Shown one piece after another: positions 7,070 through 15,433 of a DNA stretch of 64,000 bases. A model generated the notes under the pieces. It did no database searches. It was given only the letters and a program-made list of their open reading frames with translations, and was not told where the DNA came from. The stretch spans positions 508,373 through 572,372 of the forward strand of contig NZ_BMPQ01000003.1 in NCBI RefSeq assembly GCF_014647675.1. Direction: 5' to 3'. Position 1 is the stretch's first letter; every line of letters begins with the position of its first letter. This DNA comes from Streptomyces flaveus. GTDB lineage: Bacteria > Actinomycetota > Actinomycetes > Streptomycetales > Streptomycetaceae. The position numbers and the translations under genes are program-made.

Positions 7070-8551
7070 GTGTCCCTCGCCGATCCGGCCGCAGCCCAGA
7101 GCGCCACCGAGTTCGTCCCCGATCCCAGGCTCACCAACGAAGACCTCGCGCCCGCGAAGAAGCGGAACTGGAAGGTCTTCGATCTCTTCGCCATGTGGAT
7201 GTCAGACGTCCACAACCTCGGCAACTACACGTTCGCGGCAGGCCTTCTGGTCCTCGGTATGAACGTGTGGCAGGTGTTCACGTCCCTGCTCGTCGGCTTC
7301 GTCATCATCTACATCGGCATGAACTGGATGGGGAGGATCGGACAGCGCCACGGCGTGCCCTTCCCGGTCGTCAGCCGCATCAGCTTCGGCGTCTGGGGCG
7401 CCAACATCCCCGCCCTGATCAGGGCCGTCATCGCGATCATGTGGTACGGAATCCAGACCTACCTGGCCTCCGTCGCCGTCAACGTCATGCTGCTCGCGGC
7501 CTGGCCCGGACTGGAGTCCTGGACGCACAGCGACTTCCTGGGTCTGCACGCGCTCGGCTGGATCTCCTTCCTCGCCCTCTGGATCATCCAGGCGCTGATC
7601 ATCAGCCAGGGCATGGAGTCGGTGCGCAAGTTCCAGGACTTCTGCGGTCCGGCGATCTGGGTCGTGATGATCGCGCTCGCCGTGTGGATCCTCGCCAAGG
7701 CCGGCTGGACCATCTCGCTCACCGACACCCCGCACCCGGTCTCGACGGGCGAGCAGTGGCGGCAGTGGTTCGGCGCGATCGGGCTCATTCTCGCCACGTA
7801 CGGCACGCTGATGCTCAACTTCTGCGACTTCTCGCGCTTCGCGCCCACCTACAAGACGGTCAAGCGCGGCAACTTCTGGGGCCTGCCCATCAACTCGACG
7901 GCCTTCGTCGTCGTGTCGGTCATCGTCACGGCCGGATCGCTCGAGGTGTTCGGCGAGGCCATCACCGACCCGGCGGAACTCGTCGCCAAGGTCGGCAACA
8001 CCTGGGTGCTGGTACTGGCCGCGCTCACCTTCGCCATCGCCACCATGGGCGTCAACATCGTCGCCAACTTCGTCTCACCGGCATACGACCTGGCGAACGT
8101 CTGGCCGCAGAAGATCACCTTCAAGGTCGGCGGCATGATCAGCACGGTGGCCGCGCTGGTCGTGACCCCGTGGAACCTCTTCTCCAACCCCACGGTCGTC
8201 CAGTACTTCCTCGGCGGCCTCGGCGCCTTCCTGGGCCCGCTGTTCGGTGTGATCATGCTCGACTACTTCTGGGTCAAGCGCGGCCGTATCGACGTCGACG
8301 CGCTCTTCAACGCCACACCCGGGTCCCGCTACTACTACCGCAAGGGCGTCAACCCCAAGGCCCTGTGGGCGTTCTTGCCCGCGGCGGCGGTGTCGGCGGT
8401 GCTCGCGCTGGTGAAGGACTTCAGCAACGTGGCCCCGTACTCGTGGTTCATCGGAACGGCGATGGCCGCCGGGCTGTACGCCCTGCTCTGCCGCACCGAG
8501 CGCGCCGCCGGTGAAGCCGCCGCCTCCGAGCCCGCCACTGTGGAGGGCTGA
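7070..8551 (+). CDS. NCS1-family nucleobase/hydantoin/allantoin permease
   Basis: This is a 493-residue integral membrane protein with about 12 membrane segments. The N-terminal NEDLAPAKKRNWKVFDLFAMWMSD, GVPFPVVSRISFGVWGANIPALIRA, YGIQTYLAS and FCGPAIWVVM segments are characteristic of NCS1 symporters of the Mhp1/PucI type. These import hydantoins, allantoin or nucleobases with Na+ or H+. The GTG start follows GGAGG, although the frame is open far upstream. The racemase-like gene starts 2 nt after its stop, so the two form an operon, probably controlled from the palindrome at 6946-6959. Confidence 0.85.
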   Translation: MSLADPAAAQSATEFVPDPRLTNEDLAPAKKRNWKVFDLFAMWMSDVHNLGNYTFAAGLLVLGMNVWQVFTSLLVGFVIIYIGMNWMGRIGQRHGVPFPVVSRISFGVWGANIPALIRAVIAIMWYGIQTYLASVAVNVMLLAAWPGLESWTHSDFLGLHALGWISFLALWIIQALIISQGMESVRKFQDFCGPAIWVVMIALAVWILAKAGWTISLTDTPHPVSTGEQWRQWFGAIGLILATYGTLMLNFCDFSRFAPTYKTVKRGNFWGLPINSTAFVVVSVIVTAGSLEVFGEAITDPAELVAKVGNTWVLVLAALTFAIATMGVNIVANFVSPAYDLANVWPQKITFKVGGMISTVAALVVTPWNLFSNPTVVQYFLGGLGAFLGPLFGVIMLDYFWVKRGRIDVDALFNATPGSRYYYRKGVNPKALWAFLPAAAVSAVLALVKDFSNVAPYSWFIGTAMAAGLYALLCRTERAAGEAAASEPATVEG

Positions 8552-8553
8552 AC

Positions 8554-9273
8554 GTGCGGATCGTCGTCACCAACTGCAACACGACGCAGGAGATGACCGC
8601 GGAGATCGTACGAGGTGCCCGGGCCGCCGCGGGCCCGGGTACCACCGTGACCGGTCTGACCCCCGCATGGGGGCCCGAGTCCGTCGAGGGCTGGCTCGAC
8701 AGCTACCTCTCGGCGGCGGCCGTCCTCGACACGTTGCGGACGTACGACGAGGCGTACGACGCCATCGTCATGGCGGGCTTCGGGGAACACGGGCGTGAGG
8801 GCGTACGGGAACTCGTGGACGTACCCGTCGTCGACATCACCGAAGCGGCCGCCCACCTCGCGTGTCTCCTGGGCCGGCGCTACGGCGTCGTCACCACGCT
8901 GGAGCGCTCGCGCGGGCAGATCGAGGACAGCCTGTACGCGGCCGGGGTCGCCCAGAACTGCGCCGCCGTCGTGGGCACGGGCCTCGGCGTCCTCGACCTC
9001 GGCGACTTGCTCCGCACGGAGGAGGCCTTCGTGACCGCCGCCGAACAGGCCCGCGACGCCGGCGCCGAGGTACTGGTGCTCGGCTGCGCCGGGATGACGG
9101 GACTTCAACGGGTGGTCGGCGACAAGCTGGGGCTGCCGGTCGTCGACGGAGTGGCCGCTGCCGTGAAGCTCGCCGAGTCGCTGGTGAGCCTGGGGCTGAC
9201 GACGAGCCGCGCCGGGAGTTACGCGAAGCCGCTGCCGAAGAGCCGGAGTTGGGGGCCGAAGGAGGTTCGTTAG
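8554..9273 (+). CDS. Hydantoin/allantoin racemase-like protein (Asp/Glu racemase superfamily)
   Basis: This encodes 239 residues. The N-terminal NCNTTQEMT and the second half-site LGCAGMTGL (Cys178) match the hydantoin racemase group. Those enzymes normally use two cysteines, the first in an ACFGDPG-like motif. Here that position reads AGFGEHG, with Gly75 in place of Cys. The protein may therefore be a one-base racemase, an isomerase or decarboxylase of the same fold, or inactive. It is encoded immediately after the NCS1 permease, which suggests that it acts on the imported compound. Its stop overlaps the convergent Rid gene. Confidence 0.75.
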   Translation: MRIVVTNCNTTQEMTAEIVRGARAAAGPGTTVTGLTPAWGPESVEGWLDSYLSAAAVLDTLRTYDEAYDAIVMAGFGEHGREGVRELVDVPVVDITEAAAHLACLLGRRYGVVTTLERSRGQIEDSLYAAGVAQNCAAVVGTGLGVLDLGDLLRTEEAFVTAAEQARDAGAEVLVLGCAGMTGLQRVVGDKLGLPVVDGVAAAVKLAESLVSLGLTTSRAGSYAKPLPKSRSWGPKEVR

Positions 9274-9686
9274 GGGGTGGCGCCGGACTCGGGCACGACG
9301 GCCGTCGCCGTGATCTCCACGAGCTGGCCCGGGTAGCCGAGGCAGGCGACGCCGAGGAGGGTCGACGAGTGCGGGCCGACGCTGAGACCGGAGGCCTCGA
9401 CGACGTCCCAGACCTGCGAGAGCACGGCGGGGTCGTTCGTCACGACGTACACGTCGGTGTACGCGACGTGTACCAAGTCGCTGCCGACCGCGTGCAGTTG
9501 CTCGCCCAGATTGGCGATGACCTGCTCGGCCTGCCGTACGGGATCGCCTTCGCCGACGAGCTTTCCGCCGGCGTCGAGGGGGACGGATCCGGCGAGGAAG
9601 GCGAGACGCGTGCCCGTTTCGACCACGGAGGCGTGGGAGTAGGCCGGGGGCGGGAAGAGGGTGGGGACGGTGACGCGCTTGAGCAT
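9270..9686 (-). CDS. Rid (YjgF/YER057c/UK114) family protein
   Basis: This encodes 138 residues with the chorismate-mutase-like trimer fold: FLAGSVPLDAGGKL, QAEQVIANLGEQLHAVG, LVHVAYTDVYV and GYPGQLVEITATAVV. Classical RidA deaminates reactive imines using an Arg in an ARS motif near residue 105. The equivalent stretch here is PHSSTLLGV with no Arg, so it belongs to a non-archetypal Rid group. The frame is open upstream, but the conserved family starts at the ATG at 9686. It converges on the racemase gene, and the stop codons share TTAG. The neighbourhood suggests nitrogen heterocycle catabolism. Confidence 0.85.
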   Translation of the reverse strand: MLKRVTVPTLFPPPAYSHASVVETGTRLAFLAGSVPLDAGGKLVGEGDPVRQAEQVIANLGEQLHAVGSDLVHVAYTDVYVVTNDPAVLSQVWDVVEASGLSVGPHSSTLLGVACLGYPGQLVEITATAVVPESGATP

Positions 9687-9865
9687 GGGGTCTCCCGGGT
9701 TCGGCGAGGTCTCGTCAAGCGGTGATTTCCGGTGACTTGGCTTGGCTTCCGGCGACTTGACGAGAGATGACCTGTCGATCGTGCGGGTGGCGGGGGTGGT
9801 CGCGCATCCGAGTATTCGGGCGGGAGACGGGACGGGGTGGGCAGCGGCTCTGTCCCGCTCTGCCC

Positions 9866-9904
9866 CGGCTCGCCTCGTCTCGTCTCGTCTCGTGAGGCGA
9901 GCCG
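9866..9904. repeat. Hairpin with CTCGT microsatellite loop
   Basis: CGGCTCGCCTC (9866-9876) and GAGGCGAGCCG (9894-9904) form a perfect 11-bp stem. The loop is made of repeats of GTCTC. It lies in the 387-nt gap between the Rid gene and the amidase gene. I see no gene in this gap; the promoters of both flanking genes must lie in it. Confidence 0.7.
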
Positions 9905-10073
9905 GACCTACTGCGGAGTAGGTCAACTCCCGCCAATTTCCCAGGGGGTGGCGGCCGAAACGTTATCCCGGAACCGTATGATCCCTTGCGTCTTCAAGTA
10001 CGGCTGGCGCGCGGGGCCCGTATGCCCTTGTAGCCGTCAGGAACGACCACGGAACCCTGTAAGGATCCCCCCG

Positions 10074-11219
10074 ATGACTGTTCCCCCCACTTCTCATCGC
10101 CCCAAATCCCGCGTCACCCGGCGTGGGTTGATCGGCGCGGCAGGCGCGGTCGCGGCAGGTGCCGTGATCACCCCCGCCGTGATGGCGACCACCAACTCGG
10201 ACTCCGCCGACGCGGATTCCACCGACGCCGACACCACGGCCGCCGAACCCGGTACGACACCGGAGGAGTTCCCCAAGACCCGCACCAAGGCGGCCACCGG
10301 CGAAACACCCGTCGAGGCCGCCTTTCCCATCGCCTACGTGGGCCTCCGCTGGGCAGGCACGCGCGAAGCCGCAGGCGGCGGCATCCGGCTGACCGACGCC
10401 GACGGCAGCCAGGGCGCCTGGAAAGACCTGAGCGCCAGCGGCTGTTCGGACAGCAACGGCGGTGTCCTGCTCGTCTCCGCAGGCCAGGCGTCCGGTTACG
10501 AGGTGAAGGCCCCGAACGGCGCCACCGACCTGCGTTCCTGTGCCATCGACACCAAGCAGGGCCCGGCGCGCAAGGTGGCCGTCCCGGCCGACACGACCCG
10601 GGTGCGCGGCGTCGCCTACCTGACGCGCGCGGCCTGGGGCGCGGACGAGTCGCTGCGCTTCAAGCCGGACGGCTCGGAGAACACGCCGACCGCGTACTTC
10701 CCGTTCCAGACCCTCACGGTCCACCACACCGCCACCGTCAACGCCGACCCCGACCCGGCCGCCACGATGCGTGCGATCTACGAGCTCCACGCGGTCACCA
10801 ACGACTGGGGCGACATCGGCTACCACTTCCTCATAGACGAGGCGGGCACCATCTACGAGGGCCGCTTCTCCGGCGACGACGGCATCCCCGCCCACGACGG
10901 CGACGGCAACCTCGTCACCGCCTTCCACGCCGCCGGCTTCAACTCCGGCAACCTCGGCATCGCCCTCCTCGGCACCCTGACCACCCAGGGCCCGACCGAA
11001 GCCGCCCGCGCGGCACTCACCCGCCTGACCCGTATCCTGGTCCGCCTCCACGGAGTCGACCCCAAGGCCCAGGTCACGTACACCAACCCGATCAACGGCA
11101 CCACCAGGGACGTACCGGAAATCAGCGGTCACCGCGACTGGATGGCGACCGAGTGCCCCGGCCAGGTGATGTACGACGAACTGGCCACCCTGCGCGACGC
11201 GGTGGCCGCGGGTCGCTGA
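10074..11219 (+). CDS. Tat-exported peptidoglycan-recognition/N-acetylmuramoyl-L-alanine amidase
   Basis: This encodes 381 residues. The signal is VTRRGLIGAAGAVAAGAV, with twin Arg at 16-17, and it suggests Tat export. A low-complexity Asp/Thr stretch and a beta-rich segment (about 80-175) precede the PGRP/amidase_2 domain (about 185-370). Zn ligands are visible: LTVHHTA, SGHRDWMATECPGQ (His and Cys), plus YHFLIDEAGTIYEGR. It should cleave the amide bond between MurNAc and the stem peptide outside the cell. The start at 10074 follows AAGGATC. Confidence 0.85.
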   Translation: MTVPPTSHRPKSRVTRRGLIGAAGAVAAGAVITPAVMATTNSDSADADSTDADTTAAEPGTTPEEFPKTRTKAATGETPVEAAFPIAYVGLRWAGTREAAGGGIRLTDADGSQGAWKDLSASGCSDSNGGVLLVSAGQASGYEVKAPNGATDLRSCAIDTKQGPARKVAVPADTTRVRGVAYLTRAAWGADESLRFKPDGSENTPTAYFPFQTLTVHHTATVNADPDPAATMRAIYELHAVTNDWGDIGYHFLIDEAGTIYEGRFSGDDGIPAHDGDGNLVTAFHAAGFNSGNLGIALLGTLTTQGPTEAARAALTRLTRILVRLHGVDPKAQVTYTNPINGTTRDVPEISGHRDWMATECPGQVMYDELATLRDAVAAGR

Positions 11220-11367
11220 CCCCTCCGGGGGCTCGGTGGCACCTAGGGACGGGGGACGGGGGACCCTGAAGCCCAGCTCGACCAGCCCGATCAGCCCGCC
11301 AGGGGATGCCAGGCCGAACGTGCCGGCATCCCCTGGCGGCCGGCGGAGAGCTGTCAGTCCGCGAGGA

Positions 11368-11390
11368 TTGTCAGTCGGAGAGATTACGGT
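11368..11390 (+). promoter_or_regulatory. PafBC-type DNA-damage promoter motif
   Basis: TTGTCAGTC, then 8 nt, then TACGGT. The consensus for the LexA-independent damage promoter is TTGTCRGTG-N8-TANNNT, so this site has one mismatch in the upstream box. It points to the 23-codon leader ORF and the nucleotidyltransferase gene. The rest of 11220-11436 shows nothing else. Confidence 0.6.
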
Positions 11391-11436
11391 GGAGGCTCCG
11401 CATCACGCGCATTGCGTACGGCGACGAAGGGGCCCC

Positions 11437-11508
11437 ATGGACGCCGAGTTGACCGCGCCGACTGCGGCCGTACACCCCTCGCGACCTTCGTGGAGTGACC
11501 CGCAGTGA
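11437..11508 (+). CDS. Possible 23-codon leader ORF upstream of nucleotidyltransferase
   Basis: ATG at 11437 is preceded by GAAGGGG, and the frame stops with TGA at 11506-11508. That stop overlaps the GTG start of the next gene as GTGA. The peptide MDAELTAPTAAVHPSRPSWS.. has no recognisable family. Translational coupling is the likely role, if it is translated at all. There is no direct evidence of expression. Confidence 0.3.
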   Translation: MDAELTAPTAAVHPSRPSWSDPQ

Positions 11509-12266
11509 ACGACGAATCCGCCTTCATCGACCCAGTCGCCGACCGCCTGGCCGCCCTCCCCGCTGTCCAGGCGGTGGCCCTCGGCGGGTCCCGGGCCCAG
11601 GGCACCCACCGCCCGGACAGTGACTGGGATTTGGCGGTGTACTACCGCGGCGCCTTCGACCCCGAGGATCTGCGAGCCGTCGGCTGGGAGGGCGAGGTCT
11701 CGGAGATCGGCGGCTGGGGCGGCGGAGTCTTCAACGGCGGCGCGTGGCTGACGATCGAGGGGCGGCGCGTGGACGTCCATTACCGGGACCTGGACGTCGT
11801 CGAGCACGTGTACGCGGAGGTCGAGGAGGGCCGCTTCCGCATCGAACCCCTGATGTTCCACCTCGCGGGAATCCCGACGTACCTGCTCGTCGCCGAACTC
11901 GCGATCAACCAGGTGCTACGGGGTGAACTGCGCCGCCCTTCCGCCTATCCGCAGGCCTTGCGCAAGACCGCCCCCGACCGCTGGCACGACATGGCCACCG
12001 CCACCCTCGCCTACGCGAAGGCCGGCCACGCCCCGAAGGGCGCCCTCACTCAGGTCGCGGGCGCGATGGCCGTCGCGGCGACGCAGACGGCGCATGCGGT
12101 GCTGGCGGCGCGGGGGGAGTGGGTCACCAATGAGAAGCGGTTGTTGGAGCGGGCCGGGTTGCGTGAAGTCGACGTGCTGGTGGGGAACTTGACCTCGGAC
12201 CCGACGGCCCTCGTCCGAGCGGTCGCGGAGGCCGAGACGCTCTTCAACCGGGCAGTTTCTCAGTAG
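11505..12266 (+). CDS. MNT-type nucleotidyltransferase domain protein
   Basis: This encodes 253 residues. The pol-beta nucleotidyltransferase core is GGSRAQGTHRPDSDWDL, with GS at 28-29 and the metal-binding Asp40 and Asp42. A third acidic residue is probably in VDVHYRD. The C-terminal half is helical (about 110-250). Such proteins transfer a nucleotide to small molecules, proteins or RNA. The best known are aminoglycoside nucleotidyltransferases and MNT antitoxins, but no HEPN partner is visible beside it. The PafBC-type promoter at 11368-11390 predicts induction by DNA damage. Confidence 0.75.
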   Translation: MNDESAFIDPVADRLAALPAVQAVALGGSRAQGTHRPDSDWDLAVYYRGAFDPEDLRAVGWEGEVSEIGGWGGGVFNGGAWLTIEGRRVDVHYRDLDVVEHVYAEVEEGRFRIEPLMFHLAGIPTYLLVAELAINQVLRGELRRPSAYPQALRKTAPDRWHDMATATLAYAKAGHAPKGALTQVAGAMAVAATQTAHAVLAARGEWVTNEKRLLERAGLREVDVLVGNLTSDPTALVRAVAEAETLFNRAVSQ

Positions 12267-12483
12267 CCGCTCCTGAGGACGTCAATCATTGAACTGCTCG
12301 TGAGGTGTGACCCGTACGAGAGTTGAACGGCTCCGCTTTCCTCGACCACTTGGCCACCCTCCCCTCCGTCCGGGCGGGGGTGGTTGAGCGCGGCGGCGAG
12401 GTCGGAGGCCGCGGTGATCCGGAAGGCGATGATTCGGAAGACGCCGAGTGCTCCTCGTCTACAGCGGACCTATGTCGCCTGCT
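12267..12483. other. Non-coding interval between convergent genes
   Basis: No convincing gene is present. A short frame from 12323 begins LNGSAFLDHLATLPSV and loosely resembles the start of the nucleotidyltransferase. It lacks the GS..DxD core and degrades quickly, so it could be a decayed fragment. Confidence 0.4.
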
Positions 12484-13128
12484 TCAGGCGGTGGCCGTCT
12501 CGTACTGCGGGCGACCGGTGGTGCGGTAGGTCTGGATCGTCAGCCCCTTCGGGGTGGACTGCAAGTCGACCAGCTCGAGTCCTGTGTCCGAGCCGGTGGC
12601 GGGGAAGAGCCGCGTGCCCTGGCCGACGATCACGGGATAGGTGAGCAGTACGATCTCGTCGACCAGCCGGTGGTTGAGCAGCCAGCGGATCAGGGTGCCA
12701 CTGCCCCACACTTGCAGCTCACCGCCCGGCTCGGCTCTCAGCTCACCGATGGCGCCCGCGACGTCACCGGACAGGACGGTCGTGTCCGCCCATTGCGGGT
12801 CGGTCAGTGTGGTCGAGGCGACGTACTTGGGCCGCGTGTTCAACGCCTCTCCGACGGGGTTTCCCGGATCCATGCCTGCTCCCCAGGAGCCGGCGAAGAT
12901 CTCGTAGGTCCGCCGGCCGAACAGGAACGCGTCGGCGCGCTGGAAGGCCAGGCTGATGAACGTCGAGGCCTCGTCGTCGAGCAGTGGCGGGGCCCATCCG
13001 AAGCGCTCGAATCCGCCGCTGCCATCCTCGTCCGGCGCGTCGGCTTCGCGCCGGGTCCCTGCATCAATCCGTCGATGTCCCTGCGTCACTCCGTCGACGG
13101 AGACGTTCGTGACGGTCGTCAGTTTCAT
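12484..13128 (-). CDS. Dihydrofolate reductase family protein (RibD C-terminal fold)
   Basis: This encodes 214 residues. It starts with VTNVSVDGV and contains ADAFLFGRRTYEIF, VASTTL, LQVWGSGTLIRWLL, DEIVLLTYPVIVGQGTRLFP and a C-terminal GLTIQTYRTTGRP. This is the standard order for the YwjB/YyaP-like DHFR family. It probably binds NADPH, and the substrate is unknown. It is a stand-alone gene divergent from a truncated phosphotransferase, with 132 nt between them. Confidence 0.8.
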   Translation of the reverse strand: MKLTTVTNVSVDGVTQGHRRIDAGTRREADAPDEDGSGGFERFGWAPPLLDDEASTFISLAFQRADAFLFGRRTYEIFAGSWGAGMDPGNPVGEALNTRPKYVASTTLTDPQWADTTVLSGDVAGAIGELRAEPGGELQVWGSGTLIRWLLNHRLVDEIVLLTYPVIVGQGTRLFPATGSDTGLELVDLQSTPKGLTIQTYRTTGRPQYETATA

Positions 13129-13260
13129 GGTCGCAGTTCCCTTCGCGCTGGGGTCGTCATTCGGTACGACCGGACCGCGGCGCCGATCTCATCGGTCGCG
13201 CACGGATCTGCTCCAACAAAAGTTTTACGCGTGCCGCCGTCCGGATGATGCGGTGGCACA

Positions 13261-13533
13261 GTGACCAACCACGATGAGGTGGTGGCTGTCCGACCGTTGA
13301 CCCTGGCTTGGGTGAGTCGGCACCTGGAGGTCGGTGAACGGATCGTCAGAACCGAGGCGCTGCACGGCGGCATCACTGCCGAAATGCGGCGGCTGACCGT
13401 CGGTACGCGGGACGGAGGCACCCGCGACCTGGTGCTGCGGATCTTCGTCGACCCGTTCTACGTGGAGCACGCCGAGGACTGGCTGAACAGGGAGGCCGAC
13501 GCGGCCGTGCCCAGCACAACATTCGCCTGCTGA
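13261..13533 (+). pseudogene. Truncated phosphotransferase (APH-like) N-terminal fragment
   Basis: There are ninety codons, starting at GTG 13261. The stretch GGITAEMRRLTVGTRDGG..LVLRIFVDPFYVEHAEDWLNREA matches the beginning of aminoglycoside/homoserine-type phosphotransferases as I know them. After NREADAA the frame runs into a non-homologous tail and stops. The whole kinase core, including the HGD and DFE motifs, is missing, since a full protein would be about 300 residues. I see no continuation in other frames up to 13739, so the remainder was deleted. It is likely a dead gene. Confidence 0.65.
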
Positions 13534-13739
13534 AGAGCGGATGCGCGAAGGCAGCGGTGCAGAAAGGGTGAAGGTAGGCAACCTTGCGGCTGCCCGGCTG
13601 ATCTAGACCCACATGCACAAGGTCATGTCTCGTCGCACCGGGATGCCCATCCGGCAAGGGCACGGTTCGAGTGGCTCCGGACCAGGAGCCGGAACGTATG
13701 CTCTGCGGCCCCGGGCCTGGGACTGGGGGTGAGTACGAG

Positions 13740-14951
13740 ATGGGGAACACGTACGTGAACACGCGCGCGGTCAAGATCAACGTGGCGATCGCTGTGGTCC
13801 TGCTTCTGGTCGTTGCCGTGGTGGCCTTACGTGCCACAAGCGACTCTGGCGTGACCCGGAACAGCGACTCCGACATGACCTGGAACTACGACGAGGCATT
13901 CGACCAGAGGGCCAACGGCACGACCGTGCTGTCCGACGTGAGGGCGACCGCCGCCGACGACATCTGGGCGGCGGGCCAGTCCACCCCCACCATCGGCCAA
14001 CCAGGAGACGAGTCGGCCGACGACGGCTTCCTCCTGCACCACGACGGCACCCACTGGCAGCGCCGCCCCCTGCCGGCGTCGTTCGGCACCAGCGTCTACG
14101 ACGCGCGCTTCGACGCCGTGGACTCCGGCGGACTCCTGCTGACAGCGAGCCTGGACCTGAACTCGCTGCGGATGGCTCACTGGGACGGCACCCGCTGGAC
14201 GGCACTGCCCGAGCTCCCCGGCGATCCCCGGGCCGCCGACATCAAGGCCCTCGCCCCGGACGACATCTGGGTCCTCGACGGCGGGACCAGGGCGTACCAC
14301 TGGGACGGCACCCGCTGGACGGCCATGGACCTGCCCACCACCGTCGCCGCACTCGACGGCGTCGCGTCCGACGACCTGTGGGCGGTCGGCAGCCGCTACG
14401 GAAAGGGGCCCGACGAGGGCCCGGGGTTGCCTGGCGGCCAGCCCGCCGCCGTGCACTGGGACGGCCGCGCCTGGAAGCTCGTACCGACGCCGGAGTACCA
14501 CTACACGGTCCCGGCCCCCGAGCAGACGGTGCTCCTCACTCAGGTCGTCGCGCTGGACGGCGACGTACACGCCTACGGCGAGCTCACCTCCGTCAGCGAG
14601 GACGACGAACCCGACCCACCGGCGGAGCACATCCACCTGCGCTGGAACGGCACCCGCTGGACCAAACTGCCGAACACCGAGGGAGCATGCGCCGACCGCG
14701 GCCACGCGGTCCGCGACGGCGAGCGCGGGGAGGTCCTCAGCGCCCGCAAGTACCTCACCGCGGACGGCAGTTGCGAACGCATCGCGGACCCGGAGCCGCC
14801 GAGCAGCTACGGCATCAAGGGAAAGGCATGGTTCCGGCTGAACGCCATCACGGCGGTCCCGGGCACCGACAAGATCCTCGGAGTCGGCTCCGTGGCATCG
14901 GCGAGCAGCGACCCCGCGTACAAGGTCATCATCGTCAGCCTGAAACGGTGA
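13740..14951 (+). CDS. Membrane-anchored beta-propeller-like protein with WDGTRW repeats; TTA codon
   Basis: This encodes 403 residues. An N-terminal hydrophobic segment (about 14-31) follows a short positive head, so the protein is a signal-anchored or lipid-independent exported protein. The body carries repeats around HHDGTHWQ, HWDGTRWTALPE, HWDGTRWTAMDL, HWDGRAWKLVPT and RWNGTRWTKLP, each with a preceding DDIWA-type strand. This pattern suggests a beta-propeller facing the outside. Codon 30 (Leu in VVALRAT) is TTA, so translation should need the bldA tRNA and occur late in growth. Function is unknown. Confidence 0.7.
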   Translation: MGNTYVNTRAVKINVAIAVVLLLVVAVVALRATSDSGVTRNSDSDMTWNYDEAFDQRANGTTVLSDVRATAADDIWAAGQSTPTIGQPGDESADDGFLLHHDGTHWQRRPLPASFGTSVYDARFDAVDSGGLLLTASLDLNSLRMAHWDGTRWTALPELPGDPRAADIKALAPDDIWVLDGGTRAYHWDGTRWTAMDLPTTVAALDGVASDDLWAVGSRYGKGPDEGPGLPGGQPAAVHWDGRAWKLVPTPEYHYTVPAPEQTVLLTQVVALDGDVHAYGELTSVSEDDEPDPPAEHIHLRWNGTRWTKLPNTEGACADRGHAVRDGERGEVLSARKYLTADGSCERIADPEPPSSYGIKGKAWFRLNAITAVPGTDKILGVGSVASASSDPAYKVIIVSLKR

Positions 14952-15433
14952 GGCCCGCCAACTGGCCCGGCACTGCCGTGTGCGCCGCCCTTCCCATCAC
15001 TTCTTCCCTGCGCTTCAGCGTTGTCCGCAGGGCGAGCCGAAAGAGTACGTGCGGCCGGTGGGCTGACGCGCCGCGTATCCCTCGGCCACCGGCCACCCTG
15101 AGGAGGCGCAGGCCGGAGCCGAAGTGCAGGGCGGCAGGGGGTCAGTCAGCGGTGTAAGCCGTCACGGAGGAGTTGCTCTCGAACTGGTATCGGTACTTCA
15201 CGTTGTCCTTTCGCCGCAATCGGCTCCGCTGCTGATGTGCTCGCTGTCGCCGAAGCCCTGCGAGAGGCGATGGACGCGCTGTCCGCATGACCTGCCGAGC
15301 GTCGCCTTCGCCGCCGGGACGTCAGGGACCTTGACGAGGGTCGGTGGCGCGAGGAGATTGGCGGGACCGAGCCGACGACGACACGGGTGGACCCCGCCTC
15401 CTGGTCCCGCCGACCGCTCCGGTTGGGGGGATC
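14952..15433. other. 482-nt gap with decayed coding-like sequence
   Basis: No full gene is present. On the plus strand, 15216-15290 reads like a helical protein tail (ADVLAVAEALREAMDALSA then stop) without a start, which is probably a relic. A 19-codon frame lies on the minus strand at 15142-15201. Confidence 0.45.
15142..15201 (-). CDS. Possible 19-residue peptide
   Basis: The GTG at 15201 is preceded by AAAGGA at about 5 nt. The frame encodes MKYRYQFESNSSVTAYTAD and stops. It is Tyr, Ser and Thr rich with no Cys. I know no family for it. It may be a real small peptide or chance, and no modification enzyme sits next to it. Confidence 0.25.
   Translation of the reverse strand: MKYRYQFESNSSVTAYTAD

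Noticed and set aside
9687..9926. N-terminal extension of the Rid protein
   Set aside because: Arg-rich, low-complexity translation with no family match; conserved start at 9686.
12323..12450. Second nucleotidyltransferase copy
   Set aside because: Only a loose resemblance in the first 16 residues; no GS..DxD.
15142..15201. RiPP precursor
   Set aside because: No modification, protease or transport genes of RiPP pathways nearby; kept only as a low-confidence small ORF.
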